From NCBI RefSeq assembly GCF_902500225.1, contig NZ_LR722653.1, positions 191,909 to 255,908 of the forward strand: 64,000 nt of DNA. Reading direction: 5' to 3'. Below the pieces are notes generated by a model. That model was not told the DNA's origin. It saw nothing but the letters and a program-made list of their open reading frames with translations, and ran no database searches. Both the position numbers and the translations under genes were made by a program. How positions within the stretch are numbered: the first letter of the stretch is position 1; each line of letters starts with the position of its first letter. This document shows, piece after piece, positions 47,585 to 55,967 of the stretch. Source of the stretch: Buttiauxella massiliensis (GTDB lineage Bacteria; Pseudomonadota; Gammaproteobacteria; Enterobacterales; Enterobacteriaceae).

Positions 47585-47736
47585 AACCCACTCCATTGGC
47601 AAAGGTAAAAAGTTCAGCGCTATGCTGGCATGGGTTGGTTACGCAATAGGCGGGAGTTTTGGTGAGCGGTTGAATGGGGAGTTAAGCGGTTGCAAATGGG
47701 GGGAGCGGTTTTGGATTTCCTCTTGTCAGAGTGAGT

Positions 47737-47913
47737 CCTATGCCCGGACGGTGGTTTTCCGTTCACCTAAAAGTACTTCGATCCTTCATAAATCTGCGAA
47801 CGGTGAACGTGCCAGGTGGCTCACGCCAGCCCCCTTACCCGTTCACCGTTCATTGATATTTATGGGAAAGGAGAACTTCCAGGTGAACGGAACACCGCCA
47901 TACCCGGCATAGG
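47737..47913. repeat. 177-bp near-palindromic element
   Basis: The segment starts CCTATGCC and ends GGCATAGG, and its two halves are imperfect inverted copies over about 75 bp each. Matching blocks include CCGTTCACCT, AAGT, CATAAAT and GAACGGTGAACG against the reverse complement of the right half. It would fold into one very long hairpin with a centre near 47820. Size and form resemble ERIC/YPAL-type non-coding repeats, but the sequence is not ERIC, REP or BoxC. It lies between the cytochrome c gene and the CstA-like gene, in the 3' region of the former. Confidence 0.75.
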
Positions 47914-47927
47914 CCCCAACCCCCAGT

Positions 47928-49172
47928 TTACTTCTGCGCTGGTCTCAGCGCCTTAACCTGATCCACCGTCACATCCCCCGGCAAACCACCCCATGTCACA
48001 CGCAGATAATTCACCAATTCGGCAATTTGCTCGTCGTTCAGACGATCACCAAACCCTGGCATACTTTGCATACTCTCCCCGTTCGGGAAGTTTTGCGCAG
48101 GCAGGCCGTCCATCACCGAAACGATCAGGTTCTTCGCATCCGGCTGGCGCAGCGTCGCGTTGTTCAGCATCGAAACCGCAACGTGCGGTTTGCCCTCGCC
48201 TTCACGGGCGTGGCAGCCAGCACACTGATCCAGATACGTCATGCGCCCTGCTTCTTTGCCCTGGCCGAGTTTCGCCGGGATCGCCGCCGGAGGCGCTTCG
48301 CCCATCAGGTACGTCGCCATCGCTTTTTGATCTTCAGGCGTCAAATGCTGCGTGCTCAGATCAACCACCATGTGCATTTCGCTAAACGCGCTGCCCTGTG
48401 GCGCAATGCCGGTGGTGAGGAATTGCTTCACATCGTTCGGCGTCCAGCCGCGTTGCGCTAACGCTTTCGGCGTAATATCCGGGGCCATAAAGCGCCCAAG
48501 TTCCCCACCCTGCATCGCTTTGTCGAGCTTCATCTGGCCGAGTAATCCGCGCTCGGTATGGCATTCGCCACAGTGCCCAAGCACATCAGCCAGATAACGC
48601 CCACGCTGCCAGTCGGCAGAGTTGCCGGTGGAAATAGCAGGCAGTGGATTTTTATCGTGGAACAGGATATTCCAGCCAATCAGCGCGATACGCTGGTTGA
48701 ACGGGAAGCTCATTTCGTTATCCGGCGTCTTCACGTCTACCGCCGGGCGGGTCATCAGATACGCATAAATATCGTCAGAATCCTGGCGCGAAATGTTTTT
48801 GTACGAGGTGTATGGCATCGCCGGGAACAGATGGCGTCCGGTTGGGCCAACGCCCTCGGTCAGCGCTTTGTAGAAATCATCTTTCGTCCAGCGACCAATC
48901 CCGTAATCAGCCGACGGCGTGAGGTTACTGCCGTAGATCGTGCCGTATGGGGATTCCAGCGGATAGCCACCCGCCAGCGGTGCGCCGCCGGATGCCGTGT
49001 GGCAAGCCGCGCAGTCAGCCGCTTTAGCAAGATAACTGCCGCGCTCGATTTGCTCTTTGCTGGCGGTGACTTTTTGCACCGGGCCGTCATACGTGCGGTA
49101 TTCCCGCCAGTACAGAATCGCCACAATAATGGCGATAATCACCAGTACGATTAGCGCGAGACGCTTTTTCAT
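47928..49172 (-). CDS. Triheme cytochrome c subunit of molybdenum hydroxylase
   Basis: This 414-residue protein has an N-terminal membrane anchor or signal (residues 3-21) and three heme c sites: CAACH (54-58), CGECH (201-205) and CAGCH (317-321). Each lies in its own cytochrome c domain. It matches the electron-acceptor subunits of membrane-linked aldehyde and alcohol dehydrogenases of acetic acid bacteria. It should pass electrons from the Fe-S subunit to quinone or terminal oxidase in the periplasm. It is the third gene of the operon, overlapping the Fe-S gene by 4 bp (49169-49172). Confidence 0.92.
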   Translation of the reverse strand: MKKRLALIVLVIIAIIVAILYWREYRTYDGPVQKVTASKEQIERGSYLAKAADCAACHTASGGAPLAGGYPLESPYGTIYGSNLTPSADYGIGRWTKDDFYKALTEGVGPTGRHLFPAMPYTSYKNISRQDSDDIYAYLMTRPAVDVKTPDNEMSFPFNQRIALIGWNILFHDKNPLPAISTGNSADWQRGRYLADVLGHCGECHTERGLLGQMKLDKAMQGGELGRFMAPDITPKALAQRGWTPNDVKQFLTTGIAPQGSAFSEMHMVVDLSTQHLTPEDQKAMATYLMGEAPPAAIPAKLGQGKEAGRMTYLDQCAGCHAREGEGKPHVAVSMLNNATLRQPDAKNLIVSVMDGLPAQNFPNGESMQSMPGFGDRLNDEQIAELVNYLRVTWGGLPGDVTVDQVKALRPAQK

Positions 49173-49723
49173 TTCACCGCCTCCTTCACCAGCCCCGGCG
49201 TTTTCAGCACCACGTCGCGCACCGCTTCGTAGTAACGCACGTAGCCGGTGCAGCGGCAGATGTGGTTTTCCAGCGCCTGGGAAATTGCGCCTTCCAGTTC
49301 GTCGCGCTCGATTGGCTCGCGCTTGAGTTTCTCAACAAAAATCGTGGCGGCATTCACAAAACCTGGTGTGCAGTAGCCGCACTGGAAACTGTAATGATCG
49401 AGGAATGACTGCTGGATTGGCGAAAGCTCGACGACTTCGCCCTGCTCGTCAACTTTGGCGTGGCCTTCCACGGTGCGGACTTTTTTACCGTTAAAGAAAT
49501 GCGCGCCGGTAATGCAGGTGCGCACTTCTTCACTGGTGCCGCTTGGGTTATCGACAATCGCTACACAGGCGTGGCAAATGCCCTGCCCACAGCCGAGGCG
49601 CGAACCGGTCAGATAAACATATTCGTGGAGGAAATCGATCATCATCAACCCTTCCGGCACGTCAATCGGGCCGTACGGTTTGTTATTGATGGTCAGGGTC
49701 ATTGGTTTGGTTTTGATGCTCAT
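49169..49723 (-). CDS. 2Fe-2S subunit of molybdenum hydroxylase
   Basis: This 184-residue protein has two 2Fe-2S clusters. The plant-ferredoxin type uses Cys45, Cys50, Cys53 and Cys70 (GCGQGICHACV, RTC). The all-helical type uses Cys115, Cys118, Cys156 and Cys158 (CGYCTPG, CRCTGY). It is the small subunit of the xanthine oxidase family (IorA/CoxS type). No Tat signal of its own is seen, so it probably travels with the large subunit. It overlaps both neighbours by ATGA. Confidence 0.94.
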   Translation of the reverse strand: MSIKTKPMTLTINNKPYGPIDVPEGLMMIDFLHEYVYLTGSRLGCGQGICHACVAIVDNPSGTSEEVRTCITGAHFFNGKKVRTVEGHAKVDEQGEVVELSPIQQSFLDHYSFQCGYCTPGFVNAATIFVEKLKREPIERDELEGAISQALENHICRCTGYVRYYEAVRDVVLKTPGLVKEAVK

Positions 49724-52509
49724 GGTAATACCTCACGAATATTTTCAGCACGGACAGGCAAATCACGGAAACGGTGACCGGTGGCGTCGGCAAGCGCATT
49801 AACAATCGCGGCAACCACCGGGATCATCACGACTTCTGCCATGCCTTTAGGCGGATCAGTTTCCGAAAGCGCAGGCAGGATATCGCCGGTCTGTTTCCAG
49901 ACGGCAACATCGCTGGCGCGCGGCATGTGGTAACGGTTGAAGTTCCATGTGCCGTTACCCGGCCCGTCTTCGTAGAGAGGTAAATATTCGTGGAGCGCGT
50001 GGCCGATACCCATCGCCAGGCCGCCCTGCAACTGCCCGGAAACCAGTTCCGGCACGATCAAGTTGCCGCATTCCATAATTGAGTGGTGATTGAGCAGTTC
50101 GACTTCACCGGTTGCGAGGCTTACCGCAATTTCTGCCAGCGTGCCGACCGCGCTGTAGTACGTCACCGCCGCGTTGTTACGCTGGGTTGGCGGGTAGTAA
50201 ACGTGTTCACGAGCAAGCGTTACGAATTCGCCGTTGCCGTTGCGCACCGATAAACCATCAATCGGCAGGCGTCTGCTTTGCTCGCCCAGTTTGAAATCAG
50301 CTTCTGCCCACTGCCAACGGTTGAATACGTGCACCGCAGCACCGGTCATCAGCCCCATTTCGTGGGCTTTTTTCGCCAACAATTCGATGCTGAGAATTTC
50401 CATTCCGGCCGCGGTTAAGCCACCTTCAACCCAACGGGCATCGTCGATACGCACCACTAACGGAGCCGCCTGGCCGCCGCCGATTCCGGTACTCCAGATT
50501 GCCATCGCCGCAGGCCACACGCCCTGCTCGAACACTAAACGCGCCGCTTCACGCGTGCTGTGCGAGAAGTAAAAAGCCGAGTTGCTGGCGCTTGATGGCG
50601 AGCAGTAAGACGGTGACCATGCCGGGTTTGCCGCCAGTTTGTCCTGCTCTTCCTGGGACATAATGTACGGGTCGCCACTGGTGACAATCGGTAGTGTCGA
50701 CCAGTCGGTGACGGAGAAATGCGCTTCGTCGGCAGGTTTCCCCAGCCATTGCGCGCACAATACCGATTGCGAGGTCGACATGCCGGTGCCCATTTCCGCA
50801 CCGCTGTGGTGCAAAGTAATGCGACCATCGGCACTCAATTCCACACGCGCAAACGAGGTTTCGGCACCAGTGCCAAAGTCTTTTTGCACACAGCCAAAGC
50901 CGACGCCGTAGCGTTTGCCTGGGTTCTTCATTTCAAATTCGGCTTTGCGTTCAGCACGTTTCAGCCAGATTTCATGTTTTGCGGCTTTTGCCAGCACTTC
51001 ATCCACGCGAATCGCCCCGGCCGGAATAGCGCCCTGGGTGTTTTTCATGCCGGATTTCAGCGCGTTGCGCATACGGAATTCAATCGGGTCGATTTTCAGC
51101 TCGGCGGCGATTTCATCAACCATCATTTCGGTGGCGGCCATGCTTTGCAACGTGCCGTAGCCGCGAGCGGAACCCGCGTCGATAGCGCGGGAAGCGATGC
51201 CGACTGCCGACAAATCACTTTTCGGGAAGTAGTAAATGGACTGCGCAGCCGTCGCGCCGACCATGGCAACTGATGGCGTAAAGTTGCTGCGCCCGCCGCC
51301 GTTGGCGGTCATATCGCCTAAAAACGATTGCAGCACGCCGGTCTGTTTGTTGACCGCAATGGTGTAATTCATGTCAAAGGCGTGGCGTTTGATTGAGGTC
51401 TGGAACTGCTCGTAGCGGTCGTTGGCGAGGCGCACCGGATGGCCATCGCCATACATCGCGGCAACCGCGCCGTAATACGGGAAGTTATAGTGATCTTTCG
51501 AGCCGTAGCCCACGGTGTAACACGGATGCAGAATTAGCTGTTTTACCGGCGAAGTGGCTTTTGCCAGCATGCGCGGCATTTCGTCGGCCACTTCCTGCGG
51601 GGATTGCGTCGGCACCACCATATGCAGCGTTTGTGTGGCAGTGTCGAACCAGCCGTTGGCGTTATCCGGCTCAAGGGCGGCGGTGTCGATGGATTGCGTG
51701 GTGTAGCGGCGTTGTAGCACCAGCCAGTCTTCAGGCGGGTTCTTAAGTTCATCGGCAATCATGCCCGCGTAATACATGCCTTCCTGATCCAGCTTGCCGC
51801 CTTCTCGCCCTTCAGGCCAGACCGGCAAATGCTTTTTCATCGATACCGGGAAAATCGGCATGTCTTTCAGGCTGGAGAAATGATCGTCGTCTTGCGAGGT
51901 GGCGCCGCCGACGCGCACAAAGCGGAATGTGCCCCACGGGTCACGTTCCAGCGGGCCGATTTCGGCACCGTACTGGATCACTTCATCTTTGAATTTCAGT
52001 TTGTCTTTGGCAAAGCGGAAACGGGCAAAATCGTGGTAAATCAGAATGGCAACGGCTTGCCCAAGATAGGCCGGCGTTTTGCCGGTTGGCAGCAGCATGT
52101 CTTCGCCGTAGAAGGCCGGGAATGCCAGGCCATCACGCGCCAGATCCTCAGCGGTGACGATGCGATCCGGTTTCAGCTCATCGCCCAATAAAGAGAGATC
52201 GATACCGCTAAATAGCCTGTCGGCTTTAGTGGTGCGCAAAATAAAGGCGTGCGCCTGTTTCTGCGGCCAATGAGGCATGTCAATCGCACGAATATCACGG
52301 GCAAAAACTTTCTGCCCAATCACTTTTGATTGCCCGTCGATTCGGAAACGGATGCGTTTGTTTTTAGCATCCCAGTTCGGCGAGTGCAGAATTTTTTGTT
52401 CGAATAGCGCGGCGTAGGCACGGCTATAGAGAGGGGCAAGATATACCGCGACTCCGGCTACCACCGCGCGTTTAATAAAACTGCGCCGTGATGGATTAAA
52501 ATTGCTCAT
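49720..52509 (-). CDS. Molybdopterin-binding large subunit, aldehyde/isoquinoline oxidoreductase type
   Basis: This 929-residue catalytic subunit of a xanthine-oxidase-family molybdenum enzyme has a Tat signal (SRRSFIKRAVVAGVAVYLAP), so the complex works in the periplasm. Moco-binding stretches include GSARGYGTLQSMAATEMMVDE, HHSGAEMGTGMSTSQSVL and, near the C-terminus, PPKGMAEVVMIP with the family's catalytic Glu. Gene context (2Fe-2S plus triheme cytochrome c) points to an aldehyde or N-heterocycle oxidase feeding the respiratory chain. Substrate unknown. The ATG at 52509 is chosen over one 12 bp upstream because GGGA precedes it and the Tat motif follows at once. Confidence 0.92.
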   Translation of the reverse strand: MSNFNPSRRSFIKRAVVAGVAVYLAPLYSRAYAALFEQKILHSPNWDAKNKRIRFRIDGQSKVIGQKVFARDIRAIDMPHWPQKQAHAFILRTTKADRLFSGIDLSLLGDELKPDRIVTAEDLARDGLAFPAFYGEDMLLPTGKTPAYLGQAVAILIYHDFARFRFAKDKLKFKDEVIQYGAEIGPLERDPWGTFRFVRVGGATSQDDDHFSSLKDMPIFPVSMKKHLPVWPEGREGGKLDQEGMYYAGMIADELKNPPEDWLVLQRRYTTQSIDTAALEPDNANGWFDTATQTLHMVVPTQSPQEVADEMPRMLAKATSPVKQLILHPCYTVGYGSKDHYNFPYYGAVAAMYGDGHPVRLANDRYEQFQTSIKRHAFDMNYTIAVNKQTGVLQSFLGDMTANGGGRSNFTPSVAMVGATAAQSIYYFPKSDLSAVGIASRAIDAGSARGYGTLQSMAATEMMVDEIAAELKIDPIEFRMRNALKSGMKNTQGAIPAGAIRVDEVLAKAAKHEIWLKRAERKAEFEMKNPGKRYGVGFGCVQKDFGTGAETSFARVELSADGRITLHHSGAEMGTGMSTSQSVLCAQWLGKPADEAHFSVTDWSTLPIVTSGDPYIMSQEEQDKLAANPAWSPSYCSPSSASNSAFYFSHSTREAARLVFEQGVWPAAMAIWSTGIGGGQAAPLVVRIDDARWVEGGLTAAGMEILSIELLAKKAHEMGLMTGAAVHVFNRWQWAEADFKLGEQSRRLPIDGLSVRNGNGEFVTLAREHVYYPPTQRNNAAVTYYSAVGTLAEIAVSLATGEVELLNHHSIMECGNLIVPELVSGQLQGGLAMGIGHALHEYLPLYEDGPGNGTWNFNRYHMPRASDVAVWKQTGDILPALSETDPPKGMAEVVMIPVVAAIVNALADATGHRFRDLPVRAENIREVLP

Positions 52510-52712
52510 AAAACATCCCATTTAAATTTATTATTGTCTTTTTTTCAAACAATTATGCGTAGTTCTTATTCATTTCCGTAGTGAATATAAGTATATATAT
52601 TTAAGCTAAACCATGTGAGAATTAACATCTCATTTTCATAAAAAAAACATTGTTGCGCAAATTACTCATCATATTGCGTAATCAGGAAGGTAGTGAGGAA
52701 TCACCCTTGAAC

Positions 52713-53285
52713 ATGAAAGCAGGCATTATTATTGCCGCCGCAGGATGTGCCGAACGCTTCAAAAAAGCGGGCGGCGAAGGCAATAAACTTAACGCATTGC
52801 TCAACGACAGCAGCGTGTTTGCGCAAACGCTATGTAATGCACTGGCTTCTGGCCTGCAAGTGCATGTAGTGACGCGGCCGGAAAACAGCAAGGTTCAAGC
52901 GTTGTGCCTCGCACAGCAGATTCCCGTTACGCTGATTGAAAGTTCTGGGTTGGGTGAGTCGATCGCAGCCGGTGTTCGCGCGAATGCGAACTGGCAAGGC
53001 TGGCTGATTCATCTTGCGGATATGCCTTTTGTTCCACCAGCGGTGTTTGTGGAGGTGGCTGATGCACTGAAATCTCACACGCTGGTGCGGCCATGTGTGA
53101 GCACGCAACCGGGTCATCCCGTGGCCTTCGACCGTAACTGGTACAGCAAACTCAGTCAGTTAACCGGTGACAACGGCGCGCGTGAGTTGTTACGTGGCGA
53201 GTCCGTGCACCTCATCGAAATTGAAGATGCCGATTCCCAGCGCGATATTGATCTCCCATCACAACTGGTTCAAAGGAGTGAATAA
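52713..53285 (+). CDS. Molybdenum-cofactor nucleotidyltransferase (MocA/MobA-like)
   Basis: This 190-residue NTP-transferase fold protein begins IIIAAAGCAERFKKAGGEGNK, a MobA/MocA-type nucleotide loop in which the usual SxRMG is altered. It then has HLADMPFVPPAVF with the metal-binding Asp, and PGHPVAFDRNW. It probably converts Mo-molybdopterin to the dinucleotide form (CMP or GMP) needed by the divergent hydroxylase. A TTG at 52707 has a better-placed ribosome site (GAGGA, 7 nt) than the ATG at 52713, so two start codons are possible. The following gene starts 2 bp after the stop. Confidence 0.85.
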   Translation: MKAGIIIAAAGCAERFKKAGGEGNKLNALLNDSSVFAQTLCNALASGLQVHVVTRPENSKVQALCLAQQIPVTLIESSGLGESIAAGVRANANWQGWLIHLADMPFVPPAVFVEVADALKSHTLVRPCVSTQPGHPVAFDRNWYSKLSQLTGDNGARELLRGESVHLIEIEDADSQRDIDLPSQLVQRSE

Positions 53286-53287
53286 TC

Positions 53288-54256
53288 ATGCAACACATTG
53301 ATATTAGTGTGATTCACCAGGCTCGTGAATGGCTTGAACAACAACCCGTCTGGTTATGTACGGTTTTAAATACCTATGGTTCCTCACCCCGTTCACCAGG
53401 TGCGTTAATGGTGGCAACAGCCGACAAGCGTTTTTGTGGTTCACTTTCCGGTGGCTGTGTAGAAGAGGACTTTTTGCAGCGTATTGCTCAGGGTGAATAC
53501 CAGCAAGCCAGCCAGATTGTGCGTTATGGCGAAGGTGGTCTGGAACCAGGGATTGCGCTGCCCTGCGGCGGCGTGCTGGATATTCTGGTGGAATATTTGC
53601 CCGCTACGGCGGGAAATGGGGCTTATCTCGAGAAAATGGAAAATGCGCTGAGCGGCCATTTTGCCCTGCAAAAACGTCTGACGCTTCCCGAGCCTTGTCG
53701 CCACCTTGAAGTTACCGAATTTGCCGATATCACCCAGGTTGAGCGCAACGGGCAGCAGATTACTTTGCATGTCGCCGCCGCCCCGCGCCTGCTAATTGCC
53801 GGGCTTTCCAGCGTTGCGCTGTACTGCGCCGATTTTGCCAGCTCGTTGGGCTTTGAAGTCTTAGTTTGCGAGAATCGCCCTGAAGCGCTGGAAAATTTCG
53901 CCACACAGCTTAAAGCCGACATCACGCTGCTGAAACAATTTCCCGCGAACTATCTCGAACAAAATTCCTGCCACGCCAACACGGCGATTGTCGCGCTAAC
54001 CCACGATCCGCGTATGGATGACCTGACAATGATGGAAGCGGTGAATACGCCTGCGTTTTACATTGGCGCGATGGGGTCGCAGAAAAACAGTGCGAAAAGA
54101 CTCGAACGTTTGCAAAAAATCGCCGAATTAAATCCTGAAGAGTTGCAGCGTATTCATGCGCCGATTGGCCTGCCGCTGGGCAGCAAAACGCCGGCTGAAA
54201 TTGCGTTGGCGGTGATGGCAGATATTGTGAAGCGGAAGAACGAAGCGCGGGGATAG
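53288..54256 (+). CDS. XdhC/CoxI-family maturation factor
   Basis: This 322-residue protein of the XdhC family binds and sulfurates the molybdenum cofactor and hands it to xanthine-oxidase-type enzymes. It has the N-terminal motif CTVLNTYGSSPRSPGALM, FCGSLSGGCVE with its conserved Cys, and a Rossmann-type C-terminal half (LLIAGLSSVALYCADFA and YIGAMGSQKNSAKRLERL, GLPLGSKTPAEIALAVMADI). The ribosome site AAAGGAG overlaps the end of the preceding gene. Together with it, it forms a maturation operon divergent from the hydroxylase genes. Confidence 0.93.
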   Translation: MQHIDISVIHQAREWLEQQPVWLCTVLNTYGSSPRSPGALMVATADKRFCGSLSGGCVEEDFLQRIAQGEYQQASQIVRYGEGGLEPGIALPCGGVLDILVEYLPATAGNGAYLEKMENALSGHFALQKRLTLPEPCRHLEVTEFADITQVERNGQQITLHVAAAPRLLIAGLSSVALYCADFASSLGFEVLVCENRPEALENFATQLKADITLLKQFPANYLEQNSCHANTAIVALTHDPRMDDLTMMEAVNTPAFYIGAMGSQKNSAKRLERLQKIAELNPEELQRIHAPIGLPLGSKTPAEIALAVMADIVKRKNEARG

Positions 54257-54278
54257 CATCGGATATTCGAAGTTTTGT

Positions 54279-54340
54279 GTCGGATGACGCTGGCGCTTAT
54301 CCGACCTACGAAATGCATTCGTATAGTGGATAAGCGCAAT
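54279..54340. repeat. REP/BIME element
   Basis: GTCGGATGACGCTGGCGCTT followed by ATCCGACCTACG is a REP unit, and a partial inverted unit (GTGGATAAGCGCAATA) follows. It lies between convergent xdhC-type and yehS genes. Confidence 0.85.
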
Positions 54341-54345
54341 AAATC

Positions 54346-54816
54346 TTACTTCTTCGCTACGTGTACGCGTGCAGTTAAACCACGCAGGAAGTAGCGCAGG
54401 AACTGGTCGCCACATTCGCGGAAGTTTTTGTTCTCTGGGGCGCGCATCATCGCAGTGATTTCTGGCATAGAGATACGGAATTCTTGTGACGTCAGAATTT
54501 CCAGCACGTCGTCGGTTTTCAAATCAAACGCAATACGCAGTTTTTTCAGGATGATGTTATTGGTCATCTTGCGTTCGATTTTTGGTGCCGGTTTGCTTTC
54601 GTCTTTGCCGCGCTTGAAGTAAATCAGGCCGTTCAAGAAGTTTGCCATCAGGATATCCGGGCAAAGTTTAAAGTTCTCTTCGTCTTCTTTTTTGGTCCAG
54701 GTAACAATCTGCTCGGCAGTAACGGCAGTGTCGGTCAGGGCGAAGATTTTCACCATGTCGTCGTTGCCCAAATTCAGCATGTAGCGCACGCTGCGTAATA
54801 CGTCGTTATTCATCAT
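54346..54816 (-). CDS. yehS: DUF1456 protein YehS
   Basis: This 156-residue protein equals E. coli YehS in length. Two tandem DUF1456 repeats of about 70 residues are visible, each starting with an N-N-x-(V/I)-L-(R/K) pattern (NNDVLRSVRYML and NNIILKKLRIAF) and containing a (C/S)-P-(D/E)-I element. The function is unknown. In E. coli it neighbours btsR/btsS (yehTU); here the same neighbourhood is damaged. Confidence 0.95.
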   Translation of the reverse strand: MMNNDVLRSVRYMLNLGNDDMVKIFALTDTAVTAEQIVTWTKKEDEENFKLCPDILMANFLNGLIYFKRGKDESKPAPKIERKMTNNIILKKLRIAFDLKTDDVLEILTSQEFRISMPEITAMMRAPENKNFRECGDQFLRYFLRGLTARVHVAKK

Positions 54817-54901
54817 AGTGGTGATTCTCTCGTTCTAAATCTTGCAAGCGGGGGTATTTCTAAAGCGGGCAGTATATAGCGTTCTGCCGCCGCGCGCAGA
54901 T

Positions 54902-55171
54902 TTAGTAATGAAGTCGGCACTGGAAAATGGTGAGAAGGTCGTCACTAACACTATAAACCAGACGGTCAGCATCATTGATTCGTCGGGACCACAGCCCGCT
55001 TAGGTTTTCACGTAAAGGTTCAGGTTTTCCCAGTCCATCAAAAGGATTTCTTTGAGCATCTTCAATGAGTTTATTGATGCGCTTTAAGGTTTTTTTATCC
55101 TGCGTTTGCCACCAGAGATAATCCTCCCAGGCGTGATCGGTCCACGCGAGCAGCCTATTCGCCGTCTTCAT
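54902..55171 (-). CDS. yoeB: YoeB-type toxin (ribosome-dependent mRNA endonuclease)
   Basis: This 89-residue RelE-superfamily toxin resembles E. coli YoeB (84): LAWTDHAWEDYLWWQTQDKK, KRINKLIEDAQRNPFDGLGK, EPLRENLSGLWSRRIN, and the C-terminal CRLHY. The His-Tyr end and the Glu and Arg known to act in YoeB catalysis are present. The ATG at 55171 is inferred from homology; it overlaps the antitoxin gene by 17 bp. The pair lies between yehS and the btsS/btsR remnant. Confidence 0.9.
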   Translation of the reverse strand: MKTANRLLAWTDHAWEDYLWWQTQDKKTLKRINKLIEDAQRNPFDGLGKPEPLRENLSGLWSRRINDADRLVYSVSDDLLTIFQCRLHY

Positions 55172-55418
55172 CGATAATCTCTCTCCGTGAGATTTTGCCT
55201 GCCTGTGCCTGCGCAATGGATTCCATCAGGCGAGTCGCATTTGCCGGAGAACTCAGCAGATGTACGGTTTCCATCAAAGAATTGTAGTAATCCAGTGACA
55301 TCACTACCGCATCTTCAGCATCCCGGCGGGTGATAACCGTGATATCGGCATTGTCTACAACTTCATCAAGAACCGTTTTGAGCCGATTACGGGCTTCGGA
55401 GAATGTAATAACCTGCAT
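55155..55418 (-). CDS. yefM: YefM-type antitoxin (Phd/YefM family)
   Basis: This 87-residue antitoxin begins MQVITFSEARNRLKTVLDEV, the Phd/YefM DNA-binding domain. VITRRDAEDAVVMSLDYYNSL follows, and the C-terminal half (residues 55-87) would wrap YoeB. The start at 55418 has GGAG 6 nt upstream and removes 15 residues of non-family sequence. It precedes the toxin gene, the usual order, and should repress the operon with YoeB as corepressor. Confidence 0.9.
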   Translation of the reverse strand: MQVITFSEARNRLKTVLDEVVDNADITVITRRDAEDAVVMSLDYYNSLMETVHLLSSPANATRLMESIAQAQAGKISRREIIDEDGE

Positions 55419-55474
55419 GATCGCTCCACTTGTGCAATTTATGGTACAAGTATAAGTCAGCAAATGGATAAAAA

Positions 55475-55837
55475 CTAGACTGCCTTTAGCCCCAGTGCCT
55501 CTTTTAGGCTCTTCAAATAACGCCGACTCACCGGGACTGACTGCCCGTCGCGCAGCATCAACTCGGCTTGCCCGCCCACTAACGGGCCACCGAGCAAGCC
55601 GCCCATTACCGCGCCAATCGCCCGCGTGTTAGCAATGGAATCGTCGATGTGCAGCCCAAAATAGGTGCCCATAATGCAGAAAATGGAGAACGTGACGTAG
55701 CAGAGTAATTTGTGTGGTAAACGTACTGTGACCTGCATCAGCGGGATAAACAGTCGCGTTTTACTCATTAACCAGGCGATAACCAGGTAGACGCACATTT
55801 GCTGAAGCAGCAGTAACACCAGGTTAAACTCGTACAT
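55475..55837 (-). pseudogene. In-frame btsS'-'btsR fusion remnant
   Basis: The first 89 residues ([20 protein letters not shown] to [15 protein letters not shown]) are the N-terminus of BtsS (YehU), the pyruvate-sensing histidine kinase. The last 31 (QAELMLRDG through [18 protein letters not shown]) are the C-terminal end of BtsR (YehT), its LytTR response regulator. The junction is near 55571. In E. coli btsR follows btsS on the same strand, so one deletion of most of both genes explains this. The frame stays open for 120 codons, with three or so TM helices plus a LytTR tail. No kinase, receiver or complete DNA-binding domain remains. Pyruvate sensing is presumably lost. Confidence 0.88.
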
Positions 55838-55967
55838 TGCGCCCGCCATTGAGTGTTAAACGGCGCGTAACATACAACGACCCAGCTAAACTTTCTTTGA
55901 AGGGTTTCAATAATTTTGAATTGGCACCCAAGATCGTGCTGTTTATCAGACAATGGAGTAAGACATT

